Assembly: GCF_011764485.1 (NCBI RefSeq) | Contig: NZ_AP022848.1 | Span: 3,500,001-3,564,000 of the forward strand | From: Bosea sp. ANAM02 | GTDB taxonomy: Bacteria; Pseudomonadota; Alphaproteobacteria; Rhizobiales; Beijerinckiaceae | Length of the DNA: 64,000 bases | Reading direction: 5' to 3' | In this document: in pieces, positions 8,711 to 18,734 of the stretch | Layout: each line of letters starts with the position of its first letter | How positions within the stretch are numbered: the first letter of the stretch is position 1 | Translations under genes and position numbers: made by a program | Notes under the pieces: generated by a model | What the model was told of the DNA's origin: nothing | Seen by the model: the letters and a program-made list of their open reading frames with translations, nothing else | Database searches by the model: none

Positions 8711-10051
8711 TCAGGCGCTCCCGCCAGCCAACCGCTTCAGCGTCTTTTCCCGCCCGATCAGCGGCAGCAGCGCAGCCAGTTCCGGCCCGTGGTCGAGCCC
8801 GGTCAGGGCCTGGCGCAGCGGCATGAACAGCGCCTTGCCCCTGGCGCCGGTTGCGGCCGAGACGGCCTGCGTCCAGTTCTTCCAGGTCGTAGCGTCGAAG
8901 GGCGCCGCCGGCAGCAACCCGGCCGCCTTCACGGCAAAATCCCGATCGGCGATTACCGGCTCGATCGGCCCGTGTACGACGCGCCACCACTGGGCGGCCT
9001 CGTCGAGCTTCGCGAGATTGCCGCGCACGGCCTGCCAGAACGCCTCTTCGGCGGCGATGCCGAGCGCGTTAAGACGGTGCTCGACCGCCGCCAGCGGCAA
9101 TTGATGCAGCGTGCGGGCGCTCAGCGTCTCCAGCTCGTGCTCGTCGAACTTGGCCGGGGCACGCGAGACATGGTCGAGCTCGACAAGGCCTGCGAGCTCG
9201 TCGAGGCTCGCGACCGGGCGCACGGCGTCCGACGTGCCGACCAGCGTCGCCAGCGTCGCCACGGCCAGTGCCTCGACGCCCGTCTCGCGCAGGCCGCGCA
9301 AGGAGAGATGGCCGAGGCGCTTGGACAACCCCTCGCCGCTCGCGGTGGTCAGCAGGTTGTGGTGGCCGAAGGTTGGCAGGCTCGCACCGAGCGCCTCGAA
9401 GATCTGGGCCTGGACCGCGGTGTTGGTAACGTGGTCCTCGCCACGGATGACATGGGTCACGCCGGTCTCGATATCGTCGACGACGGAAGGCAGCGTGTAG
9501 AGATAGCTGCCATCCTCGCGAACCAGGACCGGGTCCGATAGCGAGGCGCAATCGACATGGGAGGGGCCGCGCACCAGATCGTCCCAGGCGACCTCGCGCG
9601 GCTCCAGCAGGAAGCGCCAATGAGGCTTGCGCCCCTCCGCCGCAAAGGCCGCCTTCTGCTCATCGGTGAGCTTCAGCGCGGCGCGGTCATAGATCGGCGG
9701 CAGCCCGCGGGCGAGCTGGCGCTTGCGGCGGCGGTCGAGCTCGTCGGCCGTCTCGTAGCAGGCATAGAGCCGCCCTGCCCCACGCAGCCTGTCGGCGGCG
9801 GCGTCATAGATCGCCAACCGTTCGGATTGCTTGATCACCTGATCGGGCTCGATGCCAAGCCAGCCCAGGTCCTCGGCGATGGCATCGGCATATTCCACTT
9901 TCGAGCGGGCGATGTCGGTATCGTCGTAGCGCAACAGGAAGCGGCCGCCGTGCCGGCGGGCGAAGAGCCAGTTGAACAGCGCCGGCCGGGCGTTGCCGAT
10001 ATGCAGGTAGCCGGTGGGCGACGGCGCGAAGCGAACCAAGGGTGAGGTCAT
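8711..10051 (-). CDS. gltX: glutamate--tRNA ligase
   Basis: Class I synthetase that charges tRNA-Glu, and possibly tRNA-Gln for later amidation. It has 446 residues, close to the shorter bacterial form. The HIGN motif is at residues 17-20 after [11 protein letters not shown], and the ATP-binding LSKR is at 242-245. The middle region ([27 protein letters not shown]) is typical of the glutamyl branch. The C-terminal helical domain is complete. Alphaproteobacteria often have two gltX genes; only one is in this window. It is divergent from the outer-membrane barrel gene across 152 bp. Confidence 0.95.
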   Translation of the reverse strand: MTSPLVRFAPSPTGYLHIGNARPALFNWLFARRHGGRFLLRYDDTDIARSKVEYADAIAEDLGWLGIEPDQVIKQSERLAIYDAAADRLRGAGRLYACYETADELDRRRKRQLARGLPPIYDRAALKLTDEQKAAFAAEGRKPHWRFLLEPREVAWDDLVRGPSHVDCASLSDPVLVREDGSYLYTLPSVVDDIETGVTHVIRGEDHVTNTAVQAQIFEALGASLPTFGHHNLLTTASGEGLSKRLGHLSLRGLRETGVEALAVATLATLVGTSDAVRPVASLDELAGLVELDHVSRAPAKFDEHELETLSARTLHQLPLAAVEHRLNALGIAAEEAFWQAVRGNLAKLDEAAQWWRVVHGPIEPVIADRDFAVKAAGLLPAAPFDATTWKNWTQAVSAATGARGKALFMPLRQALTGLDHGPELAALLPLIGREKTLKRLAGGSA

Positions 10052-10203
10052 GGCCGGCTTATGGCGCGTTTGCCGGCAGGCGACAATCCGGCGGTTCGGT
10101 GGAATACCGCATCGTTAACCCCGCATTAGGGTTACCAAGGCATGAATTGTCCTCAGAGCACGGCAAAACGGGTGGATCCGGACCGCTGCTCGGGGAGATC
10201 AGG

Positions 10204-11037
10204 ATGCGCATCCGTTCCATCGCGCTCATGCTTGGGTCGACGGCCCTCGCGACCAGCCTTCTCGCAGCACCGACGCTGGCGGCGGACTATCCCGTTCTGC
10301 GCGGCTCGCAGATCGAGGACGCACCCCCAGCGCCAAGCCAGTTCACCTGGGAAGGCTTCTATGTCGGCGGCTTCGCCGGGCAGGCGCAATCCCGCTTCGA
10401 GCGCGATCAGAGCGTCGACAGGCTGATCGACTACGCGATGCTGAACACGACAATCGCGAGCTCGATCAACGTCTACGACCTGACGCGCACCATGCCGCGC
10501 CGCGACAGCGGCAGCATCTTCGGCGGTTATGTCGGTTATAACTGGGCTTTCGGCGACGTCGTCATGGGCCTCGAAGCGGACTACTCGCGCATCGATCAGG
10601 AAGCCGCCGCTTCCCGCCTCGAATCGCGGCGCGTCGGCAATGAATTTCTTACCGTGGGCCTGAACCAGAGCGCGCGGATCAACGACTACGCTTCGTTGCG
10701 TGCCCGCTTCGGCTACGCCTATGGCCGGTTGATGCCCTATTTCACGATCGGCGCGGCGGTTGGACGCTTCGACACTAATGTTTCGGTCTACAGCGACTGG
10801 GGTCCCACCGATGTCAACGGCGTCGCGCTCGGCAGCTATGTCGGCTGGCCGCGCATGGTCGGCGGTCCCAAGAAGGATGTCTGGGGCTTCGGCGGCGTGA
10901 TCGGCGGCGGCATCGAGGCCGCGCTGACAGACAACATCCTTGTCCGTGCGGAGTACCTCTATACCCGCTTCCACGACGTCGAAGGCGTCACCACAAGCCT
11001 CAATCAGGCTCGCGTTGGCGCCGCCCTGAAGTTCTGA
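10204..11037 (+). CDS. outer-membrane beta-barrel protein (Omp25/31-like)
   Basis: A 277-residue outer-membrane protein. The signal peptide ends near residue 28 (TLAADYP). The barrel opens with FTWEGFYVGGFAGQA, the usual first strand of the family, continues with amphipathic strands such as GGYVGYNWAFGDVVMGLEAD, and ends in Phe (GAALKF), the C-terminal signal for outer-membrane assembly. The ATG at 10204 was chosen because it starts the signal peptide; the longer in-frame extension has none. It ends at a strong bidirectional terminator. Such proteins are usually abundant structural barrels or porins in Hyphomicrobiales. Confidence 0.9.
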   Translation: MRIRSIALMLGSTALATSLLAAPTLAADYPVLRGSQIEDAPPAPSQFTWEGFYVGGFAGQAQSRFERDQSVDRLIDYAMLNTTIASSINVYDLTRTMPRRDSGSIFGGYVGYNWAFGDVVMGLEADYSRIDQEAAASRLESRRVGNEFLTVGLNQSARINDYASLRARFGYAYGRLMPYFTIGAAVGRFDTNVSVYSDWGPTDVNGVALGSYVGWPRMVGGPKKDVWGFGGVIGGGIEAALTDNILVRAEYLYTRFHDVEGVTTSLNQARVGAALKF

Positions 11038-11055
11038 ACGACCGAGGGCTGCATG

Positions 11056-11085
11056 AAAAAGGCCGGGGCGAAAGCCCCGGCCTTT
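11056..11085. terminator. bidirectional intrinsic terminator
   Basis: A 9-bp stem, GGCCGGGGC and GCCCCGGCC, with a GAAA loop. Five A bases precede it and TTT follows it, so it can act for the omp gene on the plus strand and for aroG on the minus strand. The genes converge here with 74 bp between stops. Confidence 0.88.
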
Positions 11086-11111
11086 CCTGTTCATCGACTT
11101 GGTAAGGTGCC

Positions 11112-12497
11112 TTACTCGGCCGCCTCGACCTCGGGCCGCGCCCGGCCGGCACGCTGGCGCTTGACCAGCTCGGCGACGATGAAGGCGAGTTCCAGCGCCT
11201 GCTCCGCATTGAGGCGGGGATCGCAGAAGGTGTGATAGCGGTCGTTGAGGTCCGCATCGGTCATGCCGCGCGCGCCGCCGGTGCATTCGGTGACGTTCTT
11301 GCCGGTCATCTCCAGATGCAGGCCGCCGGCATGCGTGCCCTCGGCTTGATGGACGGCGAAGAAGTTCTTCACCTCGCCCAGGATCAGATCGAAGGGCCGG
11401 GTCTTGTAGCCGCTGGCGGCCTTGACCGTGTTGCCGTGCATCGGGTCGCAGGACCAGACGACATTGCGGCCTTCCCGCTTCGTCGCCCGCACCAGCGCCG
11501 GCAGATGGTCGAAGACCTTGTCGGCGCCGAAACGCGCGATCAGAGTCAGGCGGCCCGCTTGGTTCTGCGGATCGAGCACGTCGATCAGCTTGAGCAGGCC
11601 GTCGACCGTGGTCGAGGGGCCGCATTTCAGGCCGATCGGGTTCTTGATGCCGCGGAAGAATTCGACATGGGCATGGTCGATCTGGCGGGTGCGATCACCG
11701 ATCCAGAGCATGTGCCCAGAGGTGTCGTACCATTCGCCGGTCGTCGAATCCGTACGCGTCATCGCCTGCTCGTAGCCGAGCAGCAGCGCCTCGTGGCTGG
11801 TATAGAAGTCGGTCGTGCGCATCTCCGGATGGGTCTCCGGGTCGATGCCGATCGCGCGCATGAATTCCAGCGCCTCGGTGATGCGCTCAGCCACCTCCTG
11901 GTAGCGATGCGACTGCGGGCTATCCTTGACGAAGCCGAGCATCCAGCGATGCGCGTTGTCGAGATTGGCGTAGCCGCCGGTCGCGAAGGCGCGGATCAGG
12001 TTCAGCGTCGCCGCCGACTGGCGATAGCCCTCGAGCTGGCGGCGCGGATCGGGAATGCGTGCCTCGGCGGTGAACTCGTTGTCGTTGACGATGTCGCCCT
12101 TGTAGCTCGGCAGTTCGACGCCGCCGATGGTCTCGGTCGGAGCCGAGCGCGGCTTGGCGAACTGGCCGGCGATACGGCCGACCTTCACCACCGGCGAGCC
12201 GCCGGCGAAGGTCAGGACAACCGCCATCTGCAGGAATAGCCGGAAGAAGTCGCGGATATTGTCGGCCGAATGCTCGGCGAAGCTCTCGGCGCAATCGCCT
12301 CCCTGCAGCAGGAAGGCCTCACCGGCGGCGACCTTGCTCAACGCCCGTTTGAGCTTGCGCGCCTCGCCTGCAAAAACGAGCGGCGGAAAGCCGGCGAGCT
12401 GCTGCTCGACCGCCTTCAAGGCTGCCTGGTCCGGATATTCCGGAATCTGCTGGACGGGCTTGGCCCTCCAGCTCTCTGGCGTCCACCGCTCGGACAT
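11112..12497 (-). CDS. aroG: 3-deoxy-7-phosphoheptulonate synthase, class II
   Basis: First enzyme of the shikimate pathway, condensing phosphoenolpyruvate with erythrose 4-phosphate. It has 461 residues of the class II (plant and mycobacterial) type. Visible signatures are [27 protein letters not shown], and, further on, [14 protein letters not shown] [11 protein letters not shown] with [11 protein letters not shown]. The metal ligands of the class fall in these motifs. It starts at [10 protein letters not shown], the usual N-terminus of the family. It is a single gene, ending at the shared terminator with the omp gene. Confidence 0.96.
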   Translation of the reverse strand: MSERWTPESWRAKPVQQIPEYPDQAALKAVEQQLAGFPPLVFAGEARKLKRALSKVAAGEAFLLQGGDCAESFAEHSADNIRDFFRLFLQMAVVLTFAGGSPVVKVGRIAGQFAKPRSAPTETIGGVELPSYKGDIVNDNEFTAEARIPDPRRQLEGYRQSAATLNLIRAFATGGYANLDNAHRWMLGFVKDSPQSHRYQEVAERITEALEFMRAIGIDPETHPEMRTTDFYTSHEALLLGYEQAMTRTDSTTGEWYDTSGHMLWIGDRTRQIDHAHVEFFRGIKNPIGLKCGPSTTVDGLLKLIDVLDPQNQAGRLTLIARFGADKVFDHLPALVRATKREGRNVVWSCDPMHGNTVKAASGYKTRPFDLILGEVKNFFAVHQAEGTHAGGLHLEMTGKNVTECTGGARGMTDADLNDRYHTFCDPRLNAEQALELAFIVAELVKRQRAGRARPEVEAAE

Positions 12498-12816
12498 GGG
12501 ACTACGTGCTCCTGACTGTGAGATCGCGCATCGTTAACCTCATGGTAGCGCGAAGGGGCGGCTATACACCCATGAGGTGGGAATGGCCACCTTCGGAGGG
12601 AAGCCCCGGTAGCGGGCATGCCCGACCGTTCGGCGCATGCATCGGGAAAGATGATTCCGCGCAACGGGATAGCGAGCGCCGTTGCCATGCTGGAGCAACG
12701 GCCTCCCGTCCTGATTCAAGCGCTTCACAGGCCGATTCAACGGGGCGGATGGAATAGCCTTCGTCATTCCGGGTTCGCGCCTGCGGCGCGCCCCGGAATG
12801 ACAAAGGTGTTTCGCT
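12498..12816. other. intergenic region upstream of aroG, no gene seen
   Basis: This 319-bp gap lies between the aroG start and the end of gor. It contains the minimal family B palindrome at 12763-12802 close to gor. The remainder should hold the aroG promoter. I see short G- and C-rich inverted repeats but no riboswitch that I recognise and no supported small gene. Confidence 0.5.
12763..12802. repeat. minimal palindromic repeat, family B (copy 4)
   Basis: A 40-bp hairpin with arms GTCATTCCGGG(G) and CCCCGGAATGAC joined by a GC-rich loop. It carries the outer arms of the 146-bp family B elements without the inner CAGAACCGATG part, as if the centre had been lost or never gained. It lies 15 bp beyond the stop of gor and may help to end its transcript. 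Confidence 0.8.
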
Positions 12817-14187
12817 TTAGGCTGTCCGCGGCGTGCGCATCGTCACCAGCTCCTCCGCGGCGCTCGGATGCAGCGCGACGGTGCGATCGAAATCGGCCTT
12901 GGTCGCGCCCATCGTCACGGCGATGCCAACCGCCTGCACGATCTCGCCGGCATCATGCCCGAGGATATGGACGCCGAGCACCTTGTCCGACTGCGCGTCG
13001 ACGACGAGCTTCATGTAGATGCGCTCCTGCCGGCCGGAGATCGTCGCCTTCATCGGGCGGAAGCCGGATTCGAAAACCTTGACCTTACGGCCGGCGGCCA
13101 CCGCCTGAGCCTCCGTCAGACCGACGGTGCCGACCTCCGGCGTCGTGAAGACGGCCGAGGCGATCGTGGCGTGGTCGACCGTCCAGGCGCGATCGCCGAA
13201 GGTCGAGTCGGCGAAGGCATGGCCCTCGCGGATCGCAACCGGCGTCAGGTTGACCCGGTTGGTGACGTCGCCCACCGCATGGATCGACGGCACGCTGCTC
13301 GCTGATGCGGCATCGACCTTGATCTCGCCGAGCGGGCCCATCGCGACGCCGGCCTTGTCGAGGCCGAGCCCCTTCGTGTTCGGCCGGCGGCCGGTGGCGA
13401 CGAGCACGACATCGGCATCGATCGGCGCGCCATGGGCGCAATGGGCGCGGCGGGTGCCGTCGGCCAGCTCCTCGATCCGGTCGATCGTGCAGCCGAGCCG
13501 CAGGGTGATGCCGGCATGGACGAGCGCGTCGCGCAGGCGGCTGCGGATATCCTCGTCGAAGCCGCGCAGGATGTTGTCGCCCCGGTGCAGCACCGTCACC
13601 GCGACGCCGAGCCGGGCGAAGAGGCTGGCGAATTCGAGCGCGATATAGCCGCCGCCGACCACGAGCAGGCGCTTCGGCAGCGCCTGCAGGTGGAAGATTT
13701 CGTTGGAGGAGATGCCGAGCTCGCCGCCGGGGATCGGCGGATCGAAGGACGGCCAGCCGCCGGTCGCGACGAGGATATGGCGGGCGCGGATCACCTCCCC
13801 GCTCTTCGCCAGCCGGATCTGATGCGGGCCTTCGACGACGGCGCGCTCTTCGCGGATCTGGACCTTGGCGCCCTCGAGCCCCTTGCGATAGAGACCGGAG
13901 AGGCGGGTGACCTCGTTGGCCACCGCATCGCGCAATGTCGGCCAGTCGAAGACCGGCGCCTGCGGCAAGGTCCAGCCGAAGCCGGCCGCGTCCTCGAAAT
14001 CCTCGGCGAAGCGACTGGCATAGACGAAGAGCTTCTTCGGCACGCAGCCACGGATCACGCAGGTGCCGCCGATGCGGTCCTCCTCGGCGATCATGACGCG
14101 GGCGCCGTGGCCGGCGGCGATGCGCGCCGCGCGCGTGCCGCCCGAACCGGCCCCGATGACGAAGAGATCGACGTCGAAATCAGCCAT
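12817..14187 (-). CDS. gor: glutathione-disulfide reductase
   Basis: FAD enzyme reducing oxidised glutathione with NADPH in the cytosol, 456 residues. The FAD dinucleotide fold GAGSGGTRAA is at 12-21. The redox-active cysteines are Cys-43 and Cys-48 in GGTCVIRGCVPKK, the alphaproteobacterial variant of the usual CVNVGC. The NAD(P) fold VVGGGYIALEFA and a second FAD stretch HAVGDV follow. The catalytic His near the C-terminus is in LHPSAAEELV. It starts nine bases after the O-antigen-ligase-like gene stops, on the same strand, so the two may be co-transcribed, although no functional link is apparent. Confidence 0.95.
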   Translation of the reverse strand: MADFDVDLFVIGAGSGGTRAARIAAGHGARVMIAEEDRIGGTCVIRGCVPKKLFVYASRFAEDFEDAAGFGWTLPQAPVFDWPTLRDAVANEVTRLSGLYRKGLEGAKVQIREERAVVEGPHQIRLAKSGEVIRARHILVATGGWPSFDPPIPGGELGISSNEIFHLQALPKRLLVVGGGYIALEFASLFARLGVAVTVLHRGDNILRGFDEDIRSRLRDALVHAGITLRLGCTIDRIEELADGTRRAHCAHGAPIDADVVLVATGRRPNTKGLGLDKAGVAMGPLGEIKVDAASASSVPSIHAVGDVTNRVNLTPVAIREGHAFADSTFGDRAWTVDHATIASAVFTTPEVGTVGLTEAQAVAAGRKVKVFESGFRPMKATISGRQERIYMKLVVDAQSDKVLGVHILGHDAGEIVQAVGIAVTMGATKADFDRTVALHPSAAEELVTMRTPRTA

Positions 14188-14196
14188 GATACCCCC

Positions 14197-15453
14197 TCAG
14201 CCGTCCGTATCCGTGGACGGCAAGCCGCAGAACAACCAGACGGACGCCAGCGCCAGCGCGGCGATCCACCATCCCTGCCAGGCCCCGTGCGCCACCGTCG
14301 CGACCCCGAAGGCGCCGGCGGCGAGCGCCAGGCGCGGCGCGAGATCGCGCGCCGGCAGGTGCCTCAGGCGCCAGAGCAGCGCCAGCCCGGCGAAGGTCAG
14401 CAGCGCCGCTCCGACGGCGCCCGTCTCGACCCAGGCCTGGACCGGCGCGCTGTGCGGATGGCCGACCGCGAGCAATTGGCGGCGCGGCGGCGAAACTTCA
14501 AGCGCCACGGGATGACGATCCAGTGTGGGCGACGTGCCGAAACCTGAGCCCAGCAGAGGGCGCGCGCGGATCGCCTCGCCGAAGCTCAGCCAGATATCGA
14601 CCCGGTCGCGCGAGTGCGAATTGGCGAGGCGCTCGTGCAGGGCCTGCGGCAAGGCCTCGTCGCCGAGGCGCCCGATGACCGGCGCCAGCGCCATCGTCGC
14701 GACGAAGCCGAGCGCAACCAGAACGAGCGTGATGCGCGGCAGCAGCCGGGCCGCCAGCCCGGTCAGCGCAAGAATGAGGAAGCCAAGACCGGCCGCGCCG
14801 CTATCGGAATCGAAGGAGATCATCGCCACGACGACGACGCAGACCGCGGCCAGCAGCCAATCCAGCGCGCCGTCCCTGCGCCGGAGCGACAGGCCCGCGA
14901 CCGCCGCCGGCAGCAATACGAGGCAGACCAGCGCCGGGCGGTTGAAGATGTAGGTGACCTGCTTGCCGATATCGAGCGCGATGCGCAAGGAAAGCCCCGT
15001 CGCCAGCTCGGCCATCATCAGGATCGCCGCGACCACGAGCGCGACCGCCAGCGCGCGGCTTTCCGGGCGTCCAGGCCGGAAGCGGCCGCTCGTCGCGATG
15101 GCGAAGCCGCCGGCCATCGGCAAGGCCAGCTCGCCCCACATCGCGATGCTGGCACCGATGCGGTGGCTCCAGGCGATGGAGATCAGCGCCCAGAGCAGGA
15201 AGCCGCCGAGTGCCAGCCCCGCCGGGGCGCGCAATCCCTGCCGCATGCGCCGCAGCAGTGGCATCCAGCCCTCCGCTGCGACCGCCGAAGCGATGAAACA
15301 GAGAGCTGCCAACCCGAGGAAAAGCGGGGCCGAGCGGTTGGCGAGCCACATGCCCAGTGGCAGCGCGATCAACAGGCCCATGCCGAGACACGCGAGACGC
15401 CGCGGCAGAATCGGAGCAAAAGGAGAGATGCCGGACAGGGTCGGGGGGCTCAT
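14197..15453 (-). CDS. O-antigen ligase family membrane protein
   Basis: A 418-residue membrane protein with about ten to twelve hydrophobic segments. Before the last helices it has a large periplasmic loop holding RARPLLGSGFGTSP and GHPHSAPVQAWVETG. The latter matches the region of the conserved His in Wzy_C/WaaL-type enzymes, which transfer or polymerise polysaccharide on undecaprenyl or lipid A carriers. No other polysaccharide gene is nearby, so substrate and exact class (ligase or polymerase) stay open. It precedes gor with a nine-base gap. Confidence 0.82.
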   Translation of the reverse strand: MSPPTLSGISPFAPILPRRLACLGMGLLIALPLGMWLANRSAPLFLGLAALCFIASAVAAEGWMPLLRRMRQGLRAPAGLALGGFLLWALISIAWSHRIGASIAMWGELALPMAGGFAIATSGRFRPGRPESRALAVALVVAAILMMAELATGLSLRIALDIGKQVTYIFNRPALVCLVLLPAAVAGLSLRRRDGALDWLLAAVCVVVVAMISFDSDSGAAGLGFLILALTGLAARLLPRITLVLVALGFVATMALAPVIGRLGDEALPQALHERLANSHSRDRVDIWLSFGEAIRARPLLGSGFGTSPTLDRHPVALEVSPPRRQLLAVGHPHSAPVQAWVETGAVGAALLTFAGLALLWRLRHLPARDLAPRLALAAGAFGVATVAHGAWQGWWIAALALASVWLFCGLPSTDTDG

Positions 15454-15678
15454 GCCCCTGCGCTTACGCGATCATGCCGGGCGCGGCCAGTGTCGGGGCG
15501 GAACATTCGCGCGAGTCGTAGAACCAAAGATATAGAAGATGCGGCGAAAGCGGCCTGTCGTCGAAAATTCTTGACTTCCGATTATGCAATCAGGCGCAAT
15601 TGACGACCGGCGCGGCAAGGTGCCACAGGCGGACCGCCCAAGAAACCCGTGGGCCAAAGCCCGCAAGCGGAGGAATTC

Positions 15679-16644
15679 ATGCTGACATCCATCCTGAAGC
15701 GTACGGCCCTGACGGCGGTTGCGCTGGCTGCCCTTTCCACGGCCGCCTTCGCCCAAGTCAACGAGCTGAAGATCATGGCCCCCGCGTCGCCCGGCGGCGG
15801 CTGGGACGGCACGGCCCGCTCGATGCAGCAGGCGCTGACCTCGGCGGGAATCGTCAAGAGCGTGCAGGTCAACAACGTGACCGGCGCGGGCGGCACGATC
15901 GGCCTCGCCCAGCTCATCGGCGCCAAGGGTGCCGGCGACCAGCTCATGGTCAACGGCTTCGTCATGGTCGGCGCGATCCTGCTCAACAAGTCACCGGTCA
16001 ACCTGACCCAGGTCACGCCGATCGCTCGCCTGACCGCCGAGGCCGAGGTCATCGTGGTGCCGGCTGAATCGCCGCTCAAGACCGCCAAGGACCTAGCCGA
16101 GCGCCTGAAGGCCGATCCGGCCAAGGTCACCTGGGCCGGTGGCTCGGCCGGCGGCACCGACCATATCCTTGCCGCGCTGTTCGCGCAGGCCGTCGGCGCC
16201 GACCCCAAGAAGATCAACTATATCCCGTTTTCGGGTGGCGGCGAGGCGCTCGCGGCCATGCTCGGCGGGCGCGTCACCGCCGGCGTCTCCGGCTATGGCG
16301 AGTTCGAAGGCCAGATCAAGGCCGGCAAGCTGCGCGTGCTCGCGGTCTCGTCGCCCAAGCGCCTCGAGAACGCGCCGGACGCGCCGACGCTGAAGGAGCA
16401 GGGCATCGATCTCGAGCTCCTGAACTGGCGCTCGGTCGTGGCGCCGCCGGATCTTTCGGCCGAGCAGACCAAGGCCCTGATCGACACGGTCGAGAAAATG
16501 GTCAAGTCGAAGGAATGGCAGGAAATCCTCAAGGCCCGCGGCTGGGACGACGCTTTCCTCGCCGGCGCCGCTTTCGACACCTTCCTGAAGGCCGAAATCC
16601 AGCGCGTCGGCAAGGTCATGACCGATGTCGGCCTGGTGAAGTAA
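15679..16644 (+). CDS. tctC: tripartite tricarboxylate transporter binding protein TctC
   Basis: A 321-residue periplasmic binding protein of the TTT family, which captures citrate-like or other carboxylates for the TctAB permease. The signal peptide ends AAFAQ at about residue 25. The mature part starts with the typical [14 protein letters not shown] loop and contains [13 protein letters not shown] and the [14 protein letters not shown] stretch. The start is fixed by a strong GGAGGA site six bases upstream of the ATG. A hairpin terminator follows, then tctB and tctA. No TctDE two-component pair is present here. Confidence 0.94.
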   Translation: MLTSILKRTALTAVALAALSTAAFAQVNELKIMAPASPGGGWDGTARSMQQALTSAGIVKSVQVNNVTGAGGTIGLAQLIGAKGAGDQLMVNGFVMVGAILLNKSPVNLTQVTPIARLTAEAEVIVVPAESPLKTAKDLAERLKADPAKVTWAGGSAGGTDHILAALFAQAVGADPKKINYIPFSGGGEALAAMLGGRVTAGVSGYGEFEGQIKAGKLRVLAVSSPKRLENAPDAPTLKEQGIDLELLNWRSVVAPPDLSAEQTKALIDTVEKMVKSKEWQEILKARGWDDAFLAGAAFDTFLKAEIQRVGKVMTDVGLVK

Positions 16645-16668
16645 GCCAGACGGAACGCCAACGCTGCA

Positions 16669-16692
16669 GGGGCCGGGAAACCGGCCCCTTTT
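16669..16692 (+). terminator. intercistronic terminator or attenuator after tctC
   Basis: A perfect 8-bp stem, GGGGCCGG and CCGGCCCC, with a GAAA tetraloop followed by TTTT. It lies between tctC and tctB, 24 bp after the tctC stop. It should end most transcripts there, so that the binding protein is made in excess over the membrane subunits. Confidence 0.85.
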
Positions 16693-16741
16693 CCAACCGC
16701 CAGAAGCGCCGAGACGCGCCGGATACGACCGCGGGAACGCC

Positions 16742-17221
16742 ATGACCAACGAAACGCGCACGCAAGGTGCCAACAAGCCGGCCCTGCTCGTCGGCGTCCT
16801 GCTGCTGATCGTCGCCGCCCTCGTCGGCTACGATGCCTCGCAGCAGACGATCACATCGACCTACGGCGTCGGCCCCACCGCCATGCCCTATGTCGTGGCG
16901 ACCGGTCTCGTCATCCTGGGCCTTTCGCATTTCGTGGTCGCCTTCCGCGAGGGCTTGCCGCAGCCGGAAGAGGCCGACGGCCAGGCGCTGCTGTGGATCG
17001 CCGGCGGCCTCGCCTTCCTGATCGCCTGCATCGGGCTCGGCGGCGGCTTCATCATCGCAATCACCGTGATCTTTGCCTGCACCGCCCGCGGCATGGGCCG
17101 CCAGGCCCTGCTCGTCGACGCCGCGATCGGCTTCGTGCTCGGCCTCGTCATCTATCTCGTCTTCGCCAAGGTTCTGACGCTGATCCTGCCGTCGGGCCCG
17201 CTCGAGCGCCTGTTCCTCTGA
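16742..17221 (+). CDS. tctB: tripartite tricarboxylate transporter small membrane subunit TctB
   Basis: A 159-residue membrane protein with four predicted helices (about 18-36, 50-70, 84-102 and 108-150, the last being two closely spaced segments). It corresponds to TctB, the small partner of TctA. The stretch [16 protein letters not shown] is typical of the family. It lies between tctC and tctA with a 13-bp gap to tctA, the canonical CBA order, so subunit identity is secure. The substrate is not defined by sequence. Confidence 0.92.
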   Translation: MTNETRTQGANKPALLVGVLLLIVAALVGYDASQQTITSTYGVGPTAMPYVVATGLVILGLSHFVVAFREGLPQPEEADGQALLWIAGGLAFLIACIGLGGGFIIAITVIFACTARGMGRQALLVDAAIGFVLGLVIYLVFAKVLTLILPSGPLERLFL

Positions 17222-17234
17222 GGAGAGCCCGACC

Positions 17235-18734
17235 ATGGATACCCTGCTCTCCCTGCTCCACGGCTTCAGCGTCGCCATCGAACCCTCGAAGCTCCTGTTC
17301 TGCCTGATCGGCGTGTTCCTCGGCACCGCCGTCGGCGTGCTGCCGGGCATCGGCCCGGCGCTGACCGTCGCGCTCCTGCTGCCGGTGACGTTCAAGCTCG
17401 ACCCGGCCGGGTCGCTGATCATGTTCGCCGGCATCTACTACGGCGGCATGTATGGCGGTTCGACCACCGCGATCCTGCTCAACGCCCCCGGCGAAAGCGC
17501 CTCGCTCGCCACCGCGCTCGAAGGCTCGAAGATGGCCAAGGCCGGGCGCGGCGGTCCCGCGCTCGCGACCTCGGCGATCGGCTCTTTCGTCGCCGGCCTG
17601 ATCGCGACCATCGGCCTCGCCTTCCTGGCTCCCCTGCTTGTCGAGCTCGCGGTGAAGTTCGGCCCCTGGGATTATTTCGCGCTGATGATCGTCGCCTTCG
17701 TCACGGTCTCCGCGACTTTCGGCGACTCGCCCTTGCGTGGCCTGACCAGCCTGTTCCTCGGCATCGCGCTCGGCCTCATCGGCATCGACAAGCTGACGGG
17801 ACAGGCGCGGCTGACCTTCGGCGTGCCGGAGCTGCTCAACGGCGTCGAGGTCACCACGCTCGCGGTCGGACTGTTCGCTGTGGGCGAGGCCTTCTACGTC
17901 GCCTCCAAGCGCGCCCGCGATCCCGAGGAGATCATCCCGATCAAGGGCTCGCTCTGGATGACCAAGCAGGACTGGAAGCGCTCCTGGGCGCCCTGGCTGC
18001 GCGGCACCGCCTTCGGTTTCCCGATCGGCGCCCTGCCGGCCGGCGGCGCCGAGGTGCCGACCTTCCTGAGCTATTCGACCGAGCGCAAGCTCTGCAAATA
18101 TCCCGAGGAATTCGGCAAGGGCGCGATCGAGGGCGTCGCCGGGCCGGAGGCGGCCAACAACGCCTCGGCCGCCGGCACGCTGGTGCCGCTGCTGACGCTC
18201 GGCCTGCCGACCTCGGCGACGGCGGCGATCATGCTCGCCGGCTTCCAGCAATACGGGCTCAACCCCGGCCCGCTGCTCTTCGCCGAGAAGCCGGATCTGG
18301 TCTGGGGCCTGATCGCCTCGCTGTTCATCGCCAACGCCATGCTGGTCATCCTGAACCTGCCGCTGATCGGGCTCTGGGTCAGGCTGCTGGCGATCCCGCA
18401 ACCCTGGCTCTATGCCGGCATCCTCGTCTTCGCGACGATGGGGACGCTCGCGGTCAACACCTCGGCGGTCGAGCTCGGCATGCTCTTCCTGTTCGGCTTC
18501 GTCGGCTACCTGATGCGCCGCTACGACTATCCGGTCGCACCGATGGTCGTCGGCCTCATTCTCGGGCCCATGGCGGAGCAGCAACTGCGCCGCGCGCTGC
18601 AGATCAGCCTTGGCGATCCGATGATCCTGCTGGAGAACCCGATCTCGGCGACCCTGCTCGGCATCGCCTTCATCGCTCTGGTCGCCCCTTTCGTGATGAG
18701 CGGGCTGAACAAGTTCAAGGCTTCCGAGGACTGA
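17235..18734 (+). CDS. tctA: tripartite tricarboxylate transporter large permease TctA
   Basis: A 499-residue permease with about twelve membrane segments, the normal family length. Signatures include [19 protein letters not shown] near the N-terminus, [18 protein letters not shown], and the second-half repeat of the first motif with [15 protein letters not shown]. It imports carboxylates using the ion gradient together with TctB and TctC. Its last 20 bp overlap the 3' end of the convergent reductase gene. Confidence 0.95.
   Translation: MDTLLSLLHGFSVAIEPSKLLFCLIGVFLGTAVGVLPGIGPALTVALLLPVTFKLDPAGSLIMFAGIYYGGMYGGSTTAILLNAPGESASLATALEGSKMAKAGRGGPALATSAIGSFVAGLIATIGLAFLAPLLVELAVKFGPWDYFALMIVAFVTVSATFGDSPLRGLTSLFLGIALGLIGIDKLTGQARLTFGVPELLNGVEVTTLAVGLFAVGEAFYVASKRARDPEEIIPIKGSLWMTKQDWKRSWAPWLRGTAFGFPIGALPAGGAEVPTFLSYSTERKLCKYPEEFGKGAIEGVAGPEAANNASAAGTLVPLLTLGLPTSATAAIMLAGFQQYGLNPGPLLFAEKPDLVWGLIASLFIANAMLVILNLPLIGLWVRLLAIPQPWLYAGILVFATMGTLAVNTSAVELGMLFLFGFVGYLMRRYDYPVAPMVVGLILGPMAEQQLRRALQISLGDPMILLENPISATLLGIAFIALVAPFVMSGLNKFKASED

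Noticed and set aside
12498..12816. Possible riboswitch upstream of aroG
   Set aside because: There are G- and C-rich inverted repeats but no conserved core that I could match to a known alphaproteobacterial riboswitch. A covariance search would decide it.
15571..15600. TTGACT hexamer upstream of tctC as a sigma-70 promoter
   Set aside because: No convincing -10 box at 16-18 bp spacing; too weak to annotate.
17148..18584. Long open frame on the minus strand, 478 codons
   Set aside because: It lies wholly opposite tctA. Its translation is rich in Arg, Glu, Gly and Asp with no motif, the usual shadow of a GC-rich gene.
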